Part shown: one piece after another, positions 1-11,261 of the stretch | Numbering within the stretch: position 1 is the first letter of the stretch | Layout of the letters: every line of letters starts with the position of its first letter | From: Cryptomeria japonica | Lineage: Eukaryota; Streptophyta; Pinopsida; Cupressales; Cupressaceae | Direction of reading: 5' to 3' | NCBI RefSeq assembly: GCF_030272615.1 | Contig: NC_081410.1 | Location: 259,147,533-259,211,532 of the forward strand | DNA: 64,000 nt | The notes under the pieces: generated by a model | What the model was told of the DNA's origin: nothing | What the model saw: the letters and a program-made list of their open reading frames with translations, nothing else | The model's database searches: none | Translations under genes and position numbers: made by a program

Positions 1-3000
1 CATTGTGAAAAGAAGATGTATGCCCACTTGGTGTAGCCTTTAATTGAATGGATTGGTAATGTAAAAACCCAGTGCAAGCAAACTGGATTGAAAGCAAACT
101 TATCTTACAAAGGAGAATCCTCCTTTGGTCTTAAGGGATCCAACAATAGAATATATGGAAGTATCTCAAGATGTACTTTGTGCACTACATGGAGATTGGT
201 GTGGAGGATATTCTGCTCATAGGCATGTGGGATAGAGAATGACAAGTAATTTCTATTGTAAATTGTTGGCTAAAGTGCATGATGCTTGATCCATATAATC
301 AAACAGATAATCCAGAATGTAAGTCACAACCAGATGTTGACCTATCTGCTATTACAGAGCTTGATCCTGGTTACATAATAGGACCACTATCTTCAATTTG
401 GAGAATGCAATTAGCAAGTGTGTGCCAAACTCCTCACAATTTTCCCACATCCTCCCTTCCCAAAGAGCGTGGTGTTTTGGAGTATGGCGTGGGAAGGGCT
501 AGCGATGATTTATTAACAGCAAATGACAAATGCATATTGGCATGGTTTCCCATCTCATTCTCTACTAGTAGTGGTGCTGGGAAAGGGGCATTGAAGTGTT
601 CAAGTTCAACCCCTTTGCGTGGAGGGTAAGTGTTGAAAGTCTCAATCAAGCCAATGCAAACAGCAAAACCCCCAAGTTCCTCCTTGTCTTTCCCTGTTGG
701 CAGTGGACGTGATTGATGGGTGTTGGAAGCATGTTCCAAAGTAAAGACAACAATTCACTATCCCCTACTGTGTGGCATGTGAAGGGAGGCATAGAAACCA
801 TAAAACAAAATGCAATGAGCAGCGTGGCATAAAGGGGGCCATAGGAACTTTTAAACAAATGAAATTTTGCAACAGTAGTCCAATAACCCCTTTGCGTGGA
901 TGGTGGAGGAAAGGAACAACAGAACATTCAAGCAAATGCCAATCAAACAAAGCCCCTTATCCCCTGCATAAAGGTTGAAGGAGGCCACATTCAATATGCA
1001 GCAAATGGAAGTGGGCATTGTTAAAGTTTTAAAAAAAAAACAAAAACAAATGTAGAGCCAAATCCTCCTGTGTGGAGTGGTGTAAGTGTAGAAAATTCAT
1101 AAATGAATGCAATCGACAGCCAATGCCTCCTCCTTGCGTGGTGTGTGGAGTATAGAAGGAGTTAAACCTCCTGTGCATGGTCGAAAAGGGCATTGAAATT
1201 TCAATCAAGTGCAAAGAGGAGCCATTAAAGCTCAAGCAAAGCTCCAAAGTGAAGTTCTAGGCTTAACATTTTGTTCCACATTGACTGGGGAATGGTTCTT
1301 TTTGGTATTTAAATGCAAATCTCCACTCAACTAATATGTCAAAGCCATCAAGGCTTTTGACGGACGGTGCCCATTGGGCACCCAAGGTAGGCCCACGCAT
1401 GGGCATGGATCCCAAGGTGACCGGAGGAGGTGATAGATGGTAACAGGTGGACCCCATGTAGGCACGCTTCCCAAGGTAGATGGGTGAAAATTTGTAGAGA
1501 AAGGTTGACTTAACTAGCGAGCATGTCCGAGATGGATCGACAAAGCACGTTGATTCGCAGGCCGAAGGTGCTCACCGATTAGAGGCTACGAAATGGCGAA
1601 AGGTGAAAAGCTTAGCGAGTTAAAGACCCTATAGGTTCCGAAGATCGAACAGCTCGCGCGACTTCGCGAAGGCAAGATGCTCACCTGTTAGAGGTCGTGA
1701 AATGGCGAAAGGCGAAATGCAAAATGGAGAAATCCAGGTGGTGATGACATGGTAGGTACAGTCAGATGTCCAGCGGGTAGGTCCCGTCCCGGTGGCGATG
1801 ATGTGGTGCAGAGGTGGCGCCTAGGTGGACGACAAGCAAGTGGACACGTGGCGGAGTGACGAGGTGTCATCCCAGGTGGTGCCCAGTGGACCGTATCAAC
1901 CAATCAAGTCCCAACATGTGGCAAGGTGTCAGGACAAAAGGGAGGCAAAAATCAAAATTAAAATCATGTTAATTACATAGTGCAAACTATATGAATAATT
2001 TAAAAATTTAAATGATTGTGCACATGTGAATGATTAATTCACCCAGGACTGTACTTTTGGCCAAAATATGAAGTATTATATGTTTCCTGGAAAGCTCTTG
2101 GAGTGAGGAATCTAATCAAGTAGTTAATTTTAACAAATATGGGATATTTTGAGAGCAGTTTCTACAGGAAAGAAAAAGGTAAAGAATTTCAGTTAGAGAA
2201 AATAGACACTTGGCAATTTCGATTGCAGATCTGATCTTTCCCTCCTCTTCTTATTCTCAATTATTCTCATTTGTAAAGGTTCCAGAAATTTGGAGAATGG
2301 CTCCATATTTTCATGGCTTCCAATTCTGAGTTTTGTTCAAGATTGTATAGGGCAGGGCTTTTCTTTCAGTAATGGAGTTCAACTCTTGCTATAGGTGCTC
2401 TTAGTTGCAGGTTCTTGTGTATGTAAGGCATACATAAATTCACACAAGATTGTCTCTAGATTTATATTTCCATTTTATCAAATCAGATCCTCAAGGAGGA
2501 TGAAATTTGTTATCTCAATGAGATAGTTGTGATTGTTTGCAGGGATTCTTCAAGGAATGATTTAAATTATGTAATAAATCATGAATAATGGAATATAGTT
2601 TCAAGATCTGATGATTTTGTGAATGATCTTAGTAATGCATTTATGCAAGGTATTAATGCATGAATATTCAATAATGAAGATGGATTTGCAATCGAAGCTT
2701 CCATTTATAGTTTGATGTATGACTTTGTTGCCCTTGGATAAGACACTAATCTTGCAATTAAGGGGGTTCTCAAACCAATTTAAAATCCAATCAAAATACC
2801 TTTAGTTTATGTTATGTTTTGAAATGTTTCATCTATCTCATGCTCAAGCATAGTTGAGTTTTATGTGTAGATCTAGCCCATTTGCAATGAACTACTTGTT
2901 TTAGAGCCCTGGTGAGATCTATCTGTTTATGTTGATGCTGTCATAGGTTTAATTCTAAGCATCAAAGGTATACCCGCCTAGGTTTTGTAGAGCCTGAAGA

Positions 3001-3118
3001 GTAGAAGGATTCATATCCTTGTCATGTTGTCCAAGCCCTAAGGTTCTTCATAGATTGAATTGGCTACTTCATAAATCAATTGCAGGTGTTCTTGGGTTAT
3101 CACTTTTGGTGAACAACA
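1..3118 (+). repeat. Left LTR of element A, truncated by the window edge
   Basis: This stretch is repeated in the same orientation at 8134-11261, with long runs of identity and many single-base changes. Homology already exists at base 1, so the true LTR start lies to the left of the window. The repeat ends in gaacaaca at 3111-3118, directly before a primer-binding-site-like sequence, which is how an LTR 3' end looks. It is unusually long (at least 3.1 kb). It contains a degenerate tandem region (about 590-1245), a GC-richer stretch (about 1370-1920) with a CACGTG box at 1845-1850, and two related segments at about 1567-1613 and 1679-1723. Small ORFs inside it are not supported as genes. Confidence 0.85.
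590..1245 (+). repeat. Degenerate tandem array within the left LTR of A
   Basis: Successive units of roughly 60-100 bases share a pyrimidine-rich start (variants of cccctttgcgtgga at 609 and 889, cctcctgtgtggag at 1064, cctccttgcgtgg at 1128), followed by an A-rich segment with variants of caatcaagccaatgcaaa. The same array is present in the right LTR. The units are too diverged to set an exact period by eye. Confidence 0.45.
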
Positions 3119-3122
3119 AAAA

Positions 3123-3140
3123 TGGTGACTCTACTAGGGA
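3123..3140 (+). promoter_or_regulatory. Primer-binding-site-like sequence of element A
   Basis: TGGTGACTCTACTAGGGA starts 4 bases after the LTR terminus. It resembles the TGGCGACTCTGCTGGGGA-type site of Tat/Ogre-like plant gypsy elements, which I recall as tRNA-Arg primed. The tRNA assignment is from memory and was not checked. Confidence 0.6.
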
Positions 3141-3409
3141 ATTAATGGATTTGAATGTTTGATTGATGAGGTCAGAAGTTGAATGTATCCTTTGTTCAAT
3201 CAATTTCATATCCAACCAGTCTGTCCATTGTGTATGCACAGAGTGTGAAAGTGATTTTATGAGTTAGAGAATGTTCCTTGTTCTGGATCTGCAGAATGAT
3301 ATGTGTTTCATGTCATATTTTATGAAGGAGTAACAGTGAATTTATATTGTTGAGAGTTGTAAGAAGTTCTTGCAACAATGTGCGAATTTTTCCCCAATTC
3401 CTTATTGGG

Positions 3410-3556
3410 TGGCGACTCTGTGGTTCATACTAGTGTTAAAATAGCTTGGAAGAGTGTTTATTGCAGCAAGATTGAATAAGTAAACAGAGAATTAATTAAG
3501 TGTTGAATGGTATCCTGCTGTTCAAAATATCCTCTGTGCAAGAGGTGGCGACTCTG
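3410..3556 (+). repeat. Two further PBS-like copies in the leader of A
   Basis: TGGCGACTCTG occurs at 3410-3420 and 3546-3556, each preceded by gg or gag. These are closer to the canonical site than the one at 3123. The leader (3141-3912) holds no other gene that I can see. Confidence 0.5.
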
Positions 3557-3912
3557 ATGTAAAAGACCGTGCTACAAGTGAAGTAAATCTCCAGATCTAC
3601 AAGTCTTACAGCTGCAAATCTCCAGGTATTTTTCAGAGGTTTCAAATGCAAAGATGTTTGTTCTGAAATTCTGAATGTGTAATATTGTTTTCCCATTTAG
3701 TGAACAGCACTAGTAAAGAGGGAAAGAGAGGAATAACAAAATTAATTTGCATATCTATGTTGCTGAAATATCCAGTGTTTATGATCTTCCATATTATGCA
3801 AATTTAGGAGGAGCTTTGTGTCAAGCAATGTTGTGAAATAGTTTCAGTATAAGGATACTTGCTTGGAGGTTTTATCCAAAGTTATATAATCATTTGTGGA
3901 AGTAAGGAAGAA

Positions 3913-5253
3913 ATGTGTAGTGAATTTTTTCAGCCCCAATTATTTCCACATAGAGCCATGCCTAGTAAACCAGAACAACCATGTAATAGGAAGTGTTTCA
4001 GTATGAATTATTATGCTGCTCTAAACTTTGAAGGTATTCCAAGTTACCCAAATCCCATACCCACAGAAATTAGAAAGTATTTGCCCATATTTAGTGGGAA
4101 GAAATCAGAATCAACATGTAAACATGTTAAAAGATTTTCAGATTTGATAGGAGAAATTGAAATTTGTTAGGAAGATATATGCATGAAATTGTTTGTTCAG
4201 TCACTGAAAGAGGATGCAAGAGATTGGTTTTCTTTTTTGCCAGTGAATTCTATTACCTCATGGGAAGAATTAGTTTCAAATTTCATGGATCAATTCGATG
4301 AGAAGGTGAGTGATTATGACTTGTTGAAAGAATTCACTTATATACAAATCAGGGAAGATGAATTGGTACCAACATTTAATATCAGGTTTTCACAAACATT
4401 GTCTAAAATTTCCAGAAAGTATAAACTTGATGATAAAGTATGTCTGGATGTTTATATGAGTGCATTTGATGAAAAGATGAGCTTCTTATTGAGAAACAAA
4501 GAACCCAAGACTTTGCATGAAGCTTTTAACACAGCTAGGGACATGGAAAATAATTTGAAATTTGGGATAGCCAAGAGATTTGTGTCTGTTGTAGTTTCTT
4601 ATCAAAGCACCTTCAATGGTGAAATACCATGTGAGACTCAACAAATCATTCCGTGTCTAGGTGCATCAATCTTTGCAGTTCCAAATGGTTTTGTTGATGC
4701 ATGTGTTTCAGATTTAAATGAGAGTCAAGAACCTCTGCTGTTAATGCCAGTTGTCTCTCACAGTAAGGATGGAATGATCAGTGGGAAGTGTTGTGAAAAT
4801 GTTGATACAAAGATAGATATATACAAGGGATATGTACCATTTGATTTGTATTCCAGTTATGCTGATTATGTGGCTGCCAACTACCAAGTGAATCATGCAT
4901 CTCTCCAGGATAATATTAATGAAAATAATGATGGTGATGACCATCAATCTTTACATGCTGCTGATGTATTTGATGTTGAAATACCAAATACAGAGGGATT
5001 ACTAAGTGTTGTTGTTTGTGTAAGTGAAAATGTGCCATATGATGAAAATCAAAATTGTTTGGTACAAACAATAGTTGACCCTCACTTAAACATTGATAAT
5101 GTCACTTGTGTTGAGGATGAAGTAAATGTATTTTCAGATTTCACTTCAGATTTCACTTCTTGTAATCATGTTGATGATCTTTCTATTTTGAAAGTTATGC
5201 ACAATGTTAATTCAGAAAATTTCAAGGGTCACATGATTGCAATGAAAATATAG
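3913..5253 (+). pseudogene. Element A gag, one internal stop
   Basis: A Ty3/gypsy capsid-type gag (Retrotrans_gag family) that would package element RNA in cytoplasmic particles. The frame opens at ATG 3913 and is broken by one in-frame TAG at 4168-4170. The second part (ATG 4183) stays in the same frame to the TAG at 5251. Conserved gag landmarks cross the stop: a FSG-type segment before it, then LFVQSL, RDWF, SITSWEELV and a DEL.P.FN.RF-type stretch after it, within about the first 130 residues of the second part. The remaining 220 residues are acidic, with no zinc knuckle visible. No protease follows. The stop probably arose from a glutamine codon. The gag assignment is firm; whether it is still expressed is doubtful. 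Confidence 0.8.
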
Positions 5254-5318
5254 TACACACAGATGGACAAATTTCTACAGAATCTCACATGGAACAGCAA
5301 AGTGCAATGCAAGTCTAG

Positions 5319-6626
5319 AAAATTGTAGAACTTAAGAAAGCTCTTGAGGTTGTGGATAAGAAGGTTCAGATATTGGAGAGCCTTCGAGCTATTAATGAAG
5401 ACCTTCTGCAATATGGTAAAGAGGATTCTTCGGAAAAGGACCGTGAATTGAATGCTTGTTCACTTGATGAACATGCTGATCTAACAGATGGTTTTATGAT
5501 AGAAAATTTTAGTGAATGTGCTGAAAACTCATCTGATGAAGTAAATAGCAGTGATATTCACCTTTGTTCTTTGGCTGATGACAAGTGTTCTATTGGTGAA
5601 GAAGATCAGTTGTGGCAAGATAAGTATGATTATCTTGATTTTCAGAATGATGCTCATAGGATAAAATCTTATGGATGTGAAATATTGAACACTGAGGATT
5701 ATTCCAGCCAAGTTTCATTTTCTTCTTTGTTTGATGAAGATGATTATGATGATAATATGGATGGTGTCTTTAGAAATTTTACTAATGCTGTATTCAATGC
5801 TGATATAGATACGGACCAGCCACTTCAGTGTCATAATGTTCATAAGGGGATTCTTCATTTTGTTTCTAACCCTTTGTATGAAGAAATAACTGATCAGCCA
5901 GATGTTGTAAATGATGAACCAGTCCATAATACTGATGAAATTCCTAACAGAAATAGCATGGGTTGTAAAAAATTACTTCATGATGAAGGTAAGAGGCATG
6001 GGTTGTGTGGTGATTACTTAAAACCACAAATGAAAGTGTTTCAGGTGGATATAAGTTTGAATGAAAAAGATTCAGCCGAGGATTTGCTTCAGCCAGAGGT
6101 ATGCATTCTTTTCCATGAATGGGATGTTGAGAATGCAGAGGTTTTGAGTTTGATAAACGAGGATAGTATGGGGTGTGATCAGCATAGTGAAGTGTCACGT
6201 CCAGATTGTAACATGTATGTTCCTTGTTTGCATCAGTTGACTAGTAATGCCCCTCATTCTATAAATTTAAATGGTAATAAGGCATGTGCTGATAGGAATT
6301 GCAATGTTGAAAATGAGTGTTTTATTTTTCAAGTTCAGCATGATGATGTCCTTGCAAATGATAGAGTTGAGTGGGATAGTGAAGTGTGTGGCAGCTTGTG
6401 GGAAAGCCTTTATGGTGAGTTGTCTCATGGTTTTATTTTTGTTGAAGTAGTGTGTGATCACAAAGTTCAAATTCAGACCAAAGGTATGCACACTAGGTAT
6501 TTCAGTAATGAGACAAAAGAGGTGGATTATAAAAGTTATGCTCAGTTGTTATTGAAAGGTGCCTTTGTTTGGATCATAACATCAGGTGATGAGAATCAGA
6601 TTTTTGACAGAGGTAAATGTTTGTAA
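5319..6626 (+). CDS. Element A second ORF, acidic protein of unknown function
   Basis: The frame is open from 5319 to the TAA at 6624-6626, in a different frame from gag. No ATG lies near its start (first at about 5496), so it is either a frameshifted continuation of gag or a degraded ORF. An upstream TAG at 5316 lies in a heptad-like stretch. The first 30 or so residues have Leu/Ile/Val at coiled-coil spacing (VELKKALEVV, then ILESLRAINEDLL). The rest is rich in Asp, Glu, Cys and Ser, with clusters such as LFDEDDYDDN. I see no catalytic motif, zinc finger, signal peptide or membrane segment. It occupies the position where protease and RT would be in an autonomous relative. I do not recognise it. 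Confidence 0.5.
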   Translation, partial: KIVELKKALEVVDKKVQILESLRAINEDLLQYGKEDSSEKDRELNACSLDEHADLTDGFMIENFSECAENSSDEVNSSDIHLCSLADDKCSIGEEDQLWQDKYDYLDFQNDAHRIKSYGCEILNTEDYSSQVSFSSLFDEDDYDDNMDGVFRNFTNAVFNADIDTDQPLQCHNVHKGILHFVSNPLYEEITDQPDVVNDEPVHNTDEIPNRNSMGCKKLLHDEGKRHGLCGDYLKPQMKVFQVDISLNEKDSAEDLLQPEVCILFHEWDVENAEVLSLINEDSMGCDQHSEVSRPDCNMYVPCLHQLTSNAPHSINLNGNKACADRNCNVENECFIFQVQHDDVLANDRVEWDSEVCGSLWESLYGELSHGFIFVEVVCDHKVQIQTKGMHTRYFSNETKEVDYKSYAQLLLKGAFVWIITSGDENQIFDRGKCL

Positions 6627-8133
6627 GTGGAGCAGTTATAATCAGTTGTGAGTTTGTTTGTATATATTGTATAGTTGCTTTGCTTCAGTTGTGTGGTTTT
6701 CAATAAAGCGCCCTGTTGTTTGGGTAGAATAAGGAAGCCCTATTTTTTAAATGAGATGAGAAGAGAAGAATGATCCGTTATTTGGGTGGTCTGCTTAACC
6801 ATTGATTCTATGTTCTTGTGTTGATCTTGCAATCAACCATCCCCAGTCAGAGCTACTATTGGGACTCATTAAATTTGAGTCAAGTTTAGAGGCCCATTTC
6901 AAAAAATTTCCCTGCATTTCCAAATGATAAAAAATGAGTCAATTTGAATGGCCTAGGTAGAGAGGGGGTAAAATGGAGCCAATTGATTTTCAGGGGGTAA
7001 GGCTCAGGATTCATGTCCTACACCTTTAATTTGGCCTATACAGTAATGTGAAACTTTCAGAATACAATTTGGATAAGTTTACAAGGTACCCATTTCGAGG
7101 GGTGAGCCAAAAGTGCATTTTAGGCACAAATGCAGATTTTATTGAGTAGCCTACTTTGGGTGTTTGTATCTTTTTCCCTGTTGATTGTCATGAAGAAATT
7201 CAAAATAGATTCAATTATATGCATAAATTTGAGTCAGTCTACAAAATTTCAAGTCCTAACGAATCCATTTGCTCAGTTTTCAAAGCCAAATCCGTTTGCA
7301 ATTTGTGTGTTTTGGCAAGTCCCTGTTTCGACAGCTAGTCGGAGCCCTATTTTGCACGAGTGTAAAAGTTGCCTCAGTGAGATTTATGATAGAATGTTTG
7401 TTCCAAGATAATGTTGGTATAAATGATGAGTTTTGTTTCAAATTTCAAGCCTCTGCCAATCCATTTGATCGGTTTTCAAAAGGGTTCATTTAACCATCAT
7501 TTTCAGTTATCCGTACTTTCAGTGCTTTATCAATTAATTTAGCCATTTTTGTGAGTGTGCCATTTGCATCTAGTCAGGCTTTTGGTCAAAATGAGAATTC
7601 AAAGATTTAGTATGTACTTCAAGGTACTTGTGTTTCAAATTTGAGGGCCTACGGAGGTTGTTTGATATTTTTGAGAAAGGCATCATGTGTTGCCAGAACA
7701 TTGACTTCATCAGGTCCACAGTGTTGACAAAGCCGGTTGGCCAATTTCACTGATTAATATCTCTTCACTCGGGACTCTTCTTGAGAAACTATTTGGTAGA
7801 TTTCATGGTTGTATATCAGAGTACACGCCTGTTAGATGACAAGCTCTAGAAAGGTGTTTTGACATGTTTGAAAAATACGTCTTCGCGATTAAATGCGAAA
7901 ATGTGGCGCAAGTGCCTGAAAGTCATAAAATGTGGATTAATGATCCGAAAATGATGTCGATCATTTCCAGAGGTATGTTTGAGGTCTGTGAAGCATTTCA
8001 AAAATCAGATGTATGAAAACAAAAAAAATTTTAGTCAGACCCACTTTGGGGCCCGACCTGGCTCATGCCCGTGCATTGATTTTACCGGCGACTTGGTTCG
8101 CTGAGGGAATTTCGTAAGTTTTAAATGGTTATT
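6627..8133 (+). other. Non-coding region before the recognised right LTR of A; possible PPT
   Basis: No gene is seen. A purine run at about 6959-6973 (agagagggggtaaaa) followed by TGG is the best polypurine-tract candidate. If it is real, the right LTR would begin at about 6974 and be about 4.3 kb long. This cannot be tested here, because the matching part of the left LTR is outside the window. Two related 40-base segments lie at about 7246 and 7442 (shared core aatccatttg, then gttttcaaa). Confidence 0.4.
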
Positions 8134-11100
8134 CATTGTGAAAAGAAGATGTATGCTCGCTTGGTGCAACCTTTAATTGAATGGATTGGTAATGTAAAAA
8201 CCCAGTGCAAGCAAACTGGATTGAAAGCAAACTTATCTTACAAAGGAGAATCCTCCTTTGGTCTTAAGGGATCTAACAATAGAATTTATGAAAGTATCTC
8301 AAGATCTACTTTGTGTGCTACATGGAGATTGGCGTGGAGGATATTTTTCTCATAGGTGTGTGGGATAGAGAATGACAAGTAATTTCTATTGTAAATTGTT
8401 GGCTAAAGTGCATGATGCTTGATCCATATAATCAAACAAAAAATCCAGAATGTAAGTCACGACTAGATGGTGACCTATCTGCTATTACAGAGCTTGATCC
8501 TGGTTACAAAACACATCCACTATCTTCAGTTTGGAGAATGCAATTAGCAAGTGTGTGCCGAACTCCTCACAATTTGCCCACATCCTCCCTTCCCAAAGAG
8601 TGTGGTGTTTTGGAGTATGGCGTGGGAAGGGCTAGCGATGATTTATTAACAGCAAATGACGAATGCATATTGGCGTGGTTTCCTATCTCCTTCTCTACTA
8701 GCGGTGGTGCTAGGAAAGGGGTGTTGAAGTGTTCAATTTCAACCCCTTTGCGTGGAGGGTAAGCATTGAAAGTCTCAATCAAGCCAATGCAAACAACAAA
8801 ACCCCCATGTTCCTCCTTGTCTTTCCCTGTTGGCAGTGGACGTGATTGCTGGGCGTCAGAAGCATGTTCCAATGTAAAGGAAACAATTCATTATCCACTG
8901 TTGTGTGGCATGTGAAGGGAGGCATAGAAACCATAAAACAAAATGCAATGAGCAGCGTGGCATAAAGGGGGCCATAGGAACTTTTAAACAAATGAAATTT
9001 TGCAACAGTAGTCCAATAACCCCTTTGCGTGGATGGTGGAGGAAAGGAACAACAGAACATTCAAGAAAATGCCAATCAAACAAAGCCCCTTATCCCCTGC
9101 ATAAAGGTTGAAGGAGGCCACATTCAATATGCAACAAATGGAAGTGGGAATCATTGAAGTTTTAAAAAAACAAAAAAAACAAATGCAGAGCCAAATCCTC
9201 TTGTGTGGAGTGGTGTAAGTGTAGAAAATTCATAAATGAATGCAATCGATAGCCAATGCCTCCTCCTTGCGTGGTGTGTGGAGTATAGAAGGCATTAAAC
9301 CTCCTGTGCATGGTCGAAAAGGGCATTGAAATTTCAATCAAGTGCAAAGAGGAGCCATTAAAGCTCAGGCAAAGCTCCAAAGTGAAGTTCCAGGCTTAAC
9401 GTTTTGTCCCACATTGACTGGGGAATGGTTCTTTTTGGTATTTAAGTGCAAATCTCCACTCAACTAATATGTCAAAGCCATCAAGGATTTTGACGGACGA
9501 TGCCCATTGGGTGCCCAAGGTGGACCCATGCATGGGTGCGGATCCCAAGGCAACTGAAGGAGGTGATAGATGGCAATAGTTGGACCCCACATAGGCACAC
9601 TTCCTGAGGCAAACGAGCAAAATTTTGTAGAGAAAGGCCTACTTAACCAGTGAGCATGTCCGAGATGGATCGACGAAGCGCATTGATTCGTAGGCCAACG
9701 GTGCTCACCGATTAGAGTTTGTAAAATGGCGAAAGGCGAAAAGCTCAGCAAGTTAAAGACCCTGCAGGTTCTGGAGATCAGACGGTTTGCGCGACTTCGC
9801 GAAGGCAAGATGCTCACCCGTTAGAGGCCGCGAAATGGCGAAAGGCAAAATGCAAAATGGAGAAAGCCAGGTGGTGATGATGTGGTAGGTACAGTCAGAT
9901 GTCCAGCAAGTAGGTCCCATCCTGATGGTGATGATGTGGTACAGAGATGGCGCCTAGGTGGACGACAAGCAAGCGGACACGTGGCGGAGTGACGAGGTGT
10001 CATCCCATGTGGCACCCATGGGACCCCATCAACCAATCAGGTCCCGACACGTGGCAAGGCATTAGGCCAAAAGGGAGGCAAAAATCAAAATTAAAATCAT
10101 GTTAATTACATAGTGCAAACTATATGAATAATTCAAAAATTTAAATGATTGTGCACATGTGAAAGATTAATTCGCCCAGGGCTGTATTTTTTGCCAAAAT
10201 ATGAAGTATTATATGTTTTCGGAAAGCTCTCGGAGTGAGGAATCTGATCAAGTAGTTTATTTTAAGAAATATTGGATATTTCGAGATAATTTTCCACGGG
10301 AAAGAAGAAGGTAAAGAATTTCAGTTAGAGAAAATAGACACTTGGCAATTTCGATTGCAGATCTGATCTTTCCCTCCTCTTCTTATTCTCAATTCTTCTC
10401 ATTTGTAAGGGTTCTAGAAATTTGGAGAATGGCTCTAGATTTTCATGGCTTCCAATTTTGAGTTTTCTTCAAGATTGTACAGGCCAGGGCTTTTCTTTCA
10501 GTAATGGAGGTCAATTCTTTCTATAAGTGCTCTTAGTTGTAGGTTCTTGTGTATGTAAGGCATACATAAATTCACACAAGATTGTCTCTAGATTTATATT
10601 TCCATTTTATCAAATTAGATCCTCAAGGAGGATGAAATTTGTTATCTCAAGGAGATAGTTGTGAATGTTTGTAGGGATTCTTCAAGGAAGGATTTAAATT
10701 CTGTAATAAATCATGAATAATGGAATATAGTTTCAAGATCTGATGATTTTGTGAATGATCTTAGTAATGCATTTATGCAAGGTATTTATGCATGAATATT
10801 CAATAATGAAGATGGATTTGCAATCGAAGCTTCCATTTATAGTTTGATGTATGACTTTGTGGCCCTTGGATAAGGCATTGATCTTGCAATTAAGGGGGTT
10901 CTCAAACCAATTTAAAATCCAATCAAAATACCTTTAGTTTATGTTATGTTTTGAAATGTTTCATCTATCTCATGCTCAAGCATAGTTGAGTTTTATCTGT
11001 AGATCTAGCCCATTTGCAATAAACTACTTGTTTTAGAGCCCTGGTGAGATCTATCTATTTATGTTGATGTTGTCATAGGTTTGTAATAGGTTTAATTCTA

Positions 11101-11261
11101 AGCATCAAAGGTATACCCACCTAGGTTTTGCAGAGCCTGAAGAGTAGAAGGATTCATATCCTTGTCATGTTGTCCAAGCCCTGAGGTTCTCCATAGATTG
11201 AATTGGCTACTTCATAGATCAATTGTAGGTGTTCTTGGGTTATCACTTTTGATGAACAACA
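8134..11261 (+). repeat. Right LTR of element A (recognised part)
   Basis: Direct repeat of 1-3118, offset 8133 at its start and 8143 at its end (small indels such as the extra ttgtaatagg near 11080). It ends gaacaaca at 11261. CACGTG boxes lie at 9978-9983 and 10048-10053. The homologue of the second one reads CATGTG in the left LTR, consistent with cytosine decay. The degenerate tandem array recurs at about 8723-9378. Confidence 0.85.

Noticed and set aside
279-1247. Small ORFs on both strands in the LTR of A, also present at 8412-9380
   Set aside because: They are conserved only because the LTR is duplicated. They have no domain and overlap a degenerate tandem repeat.
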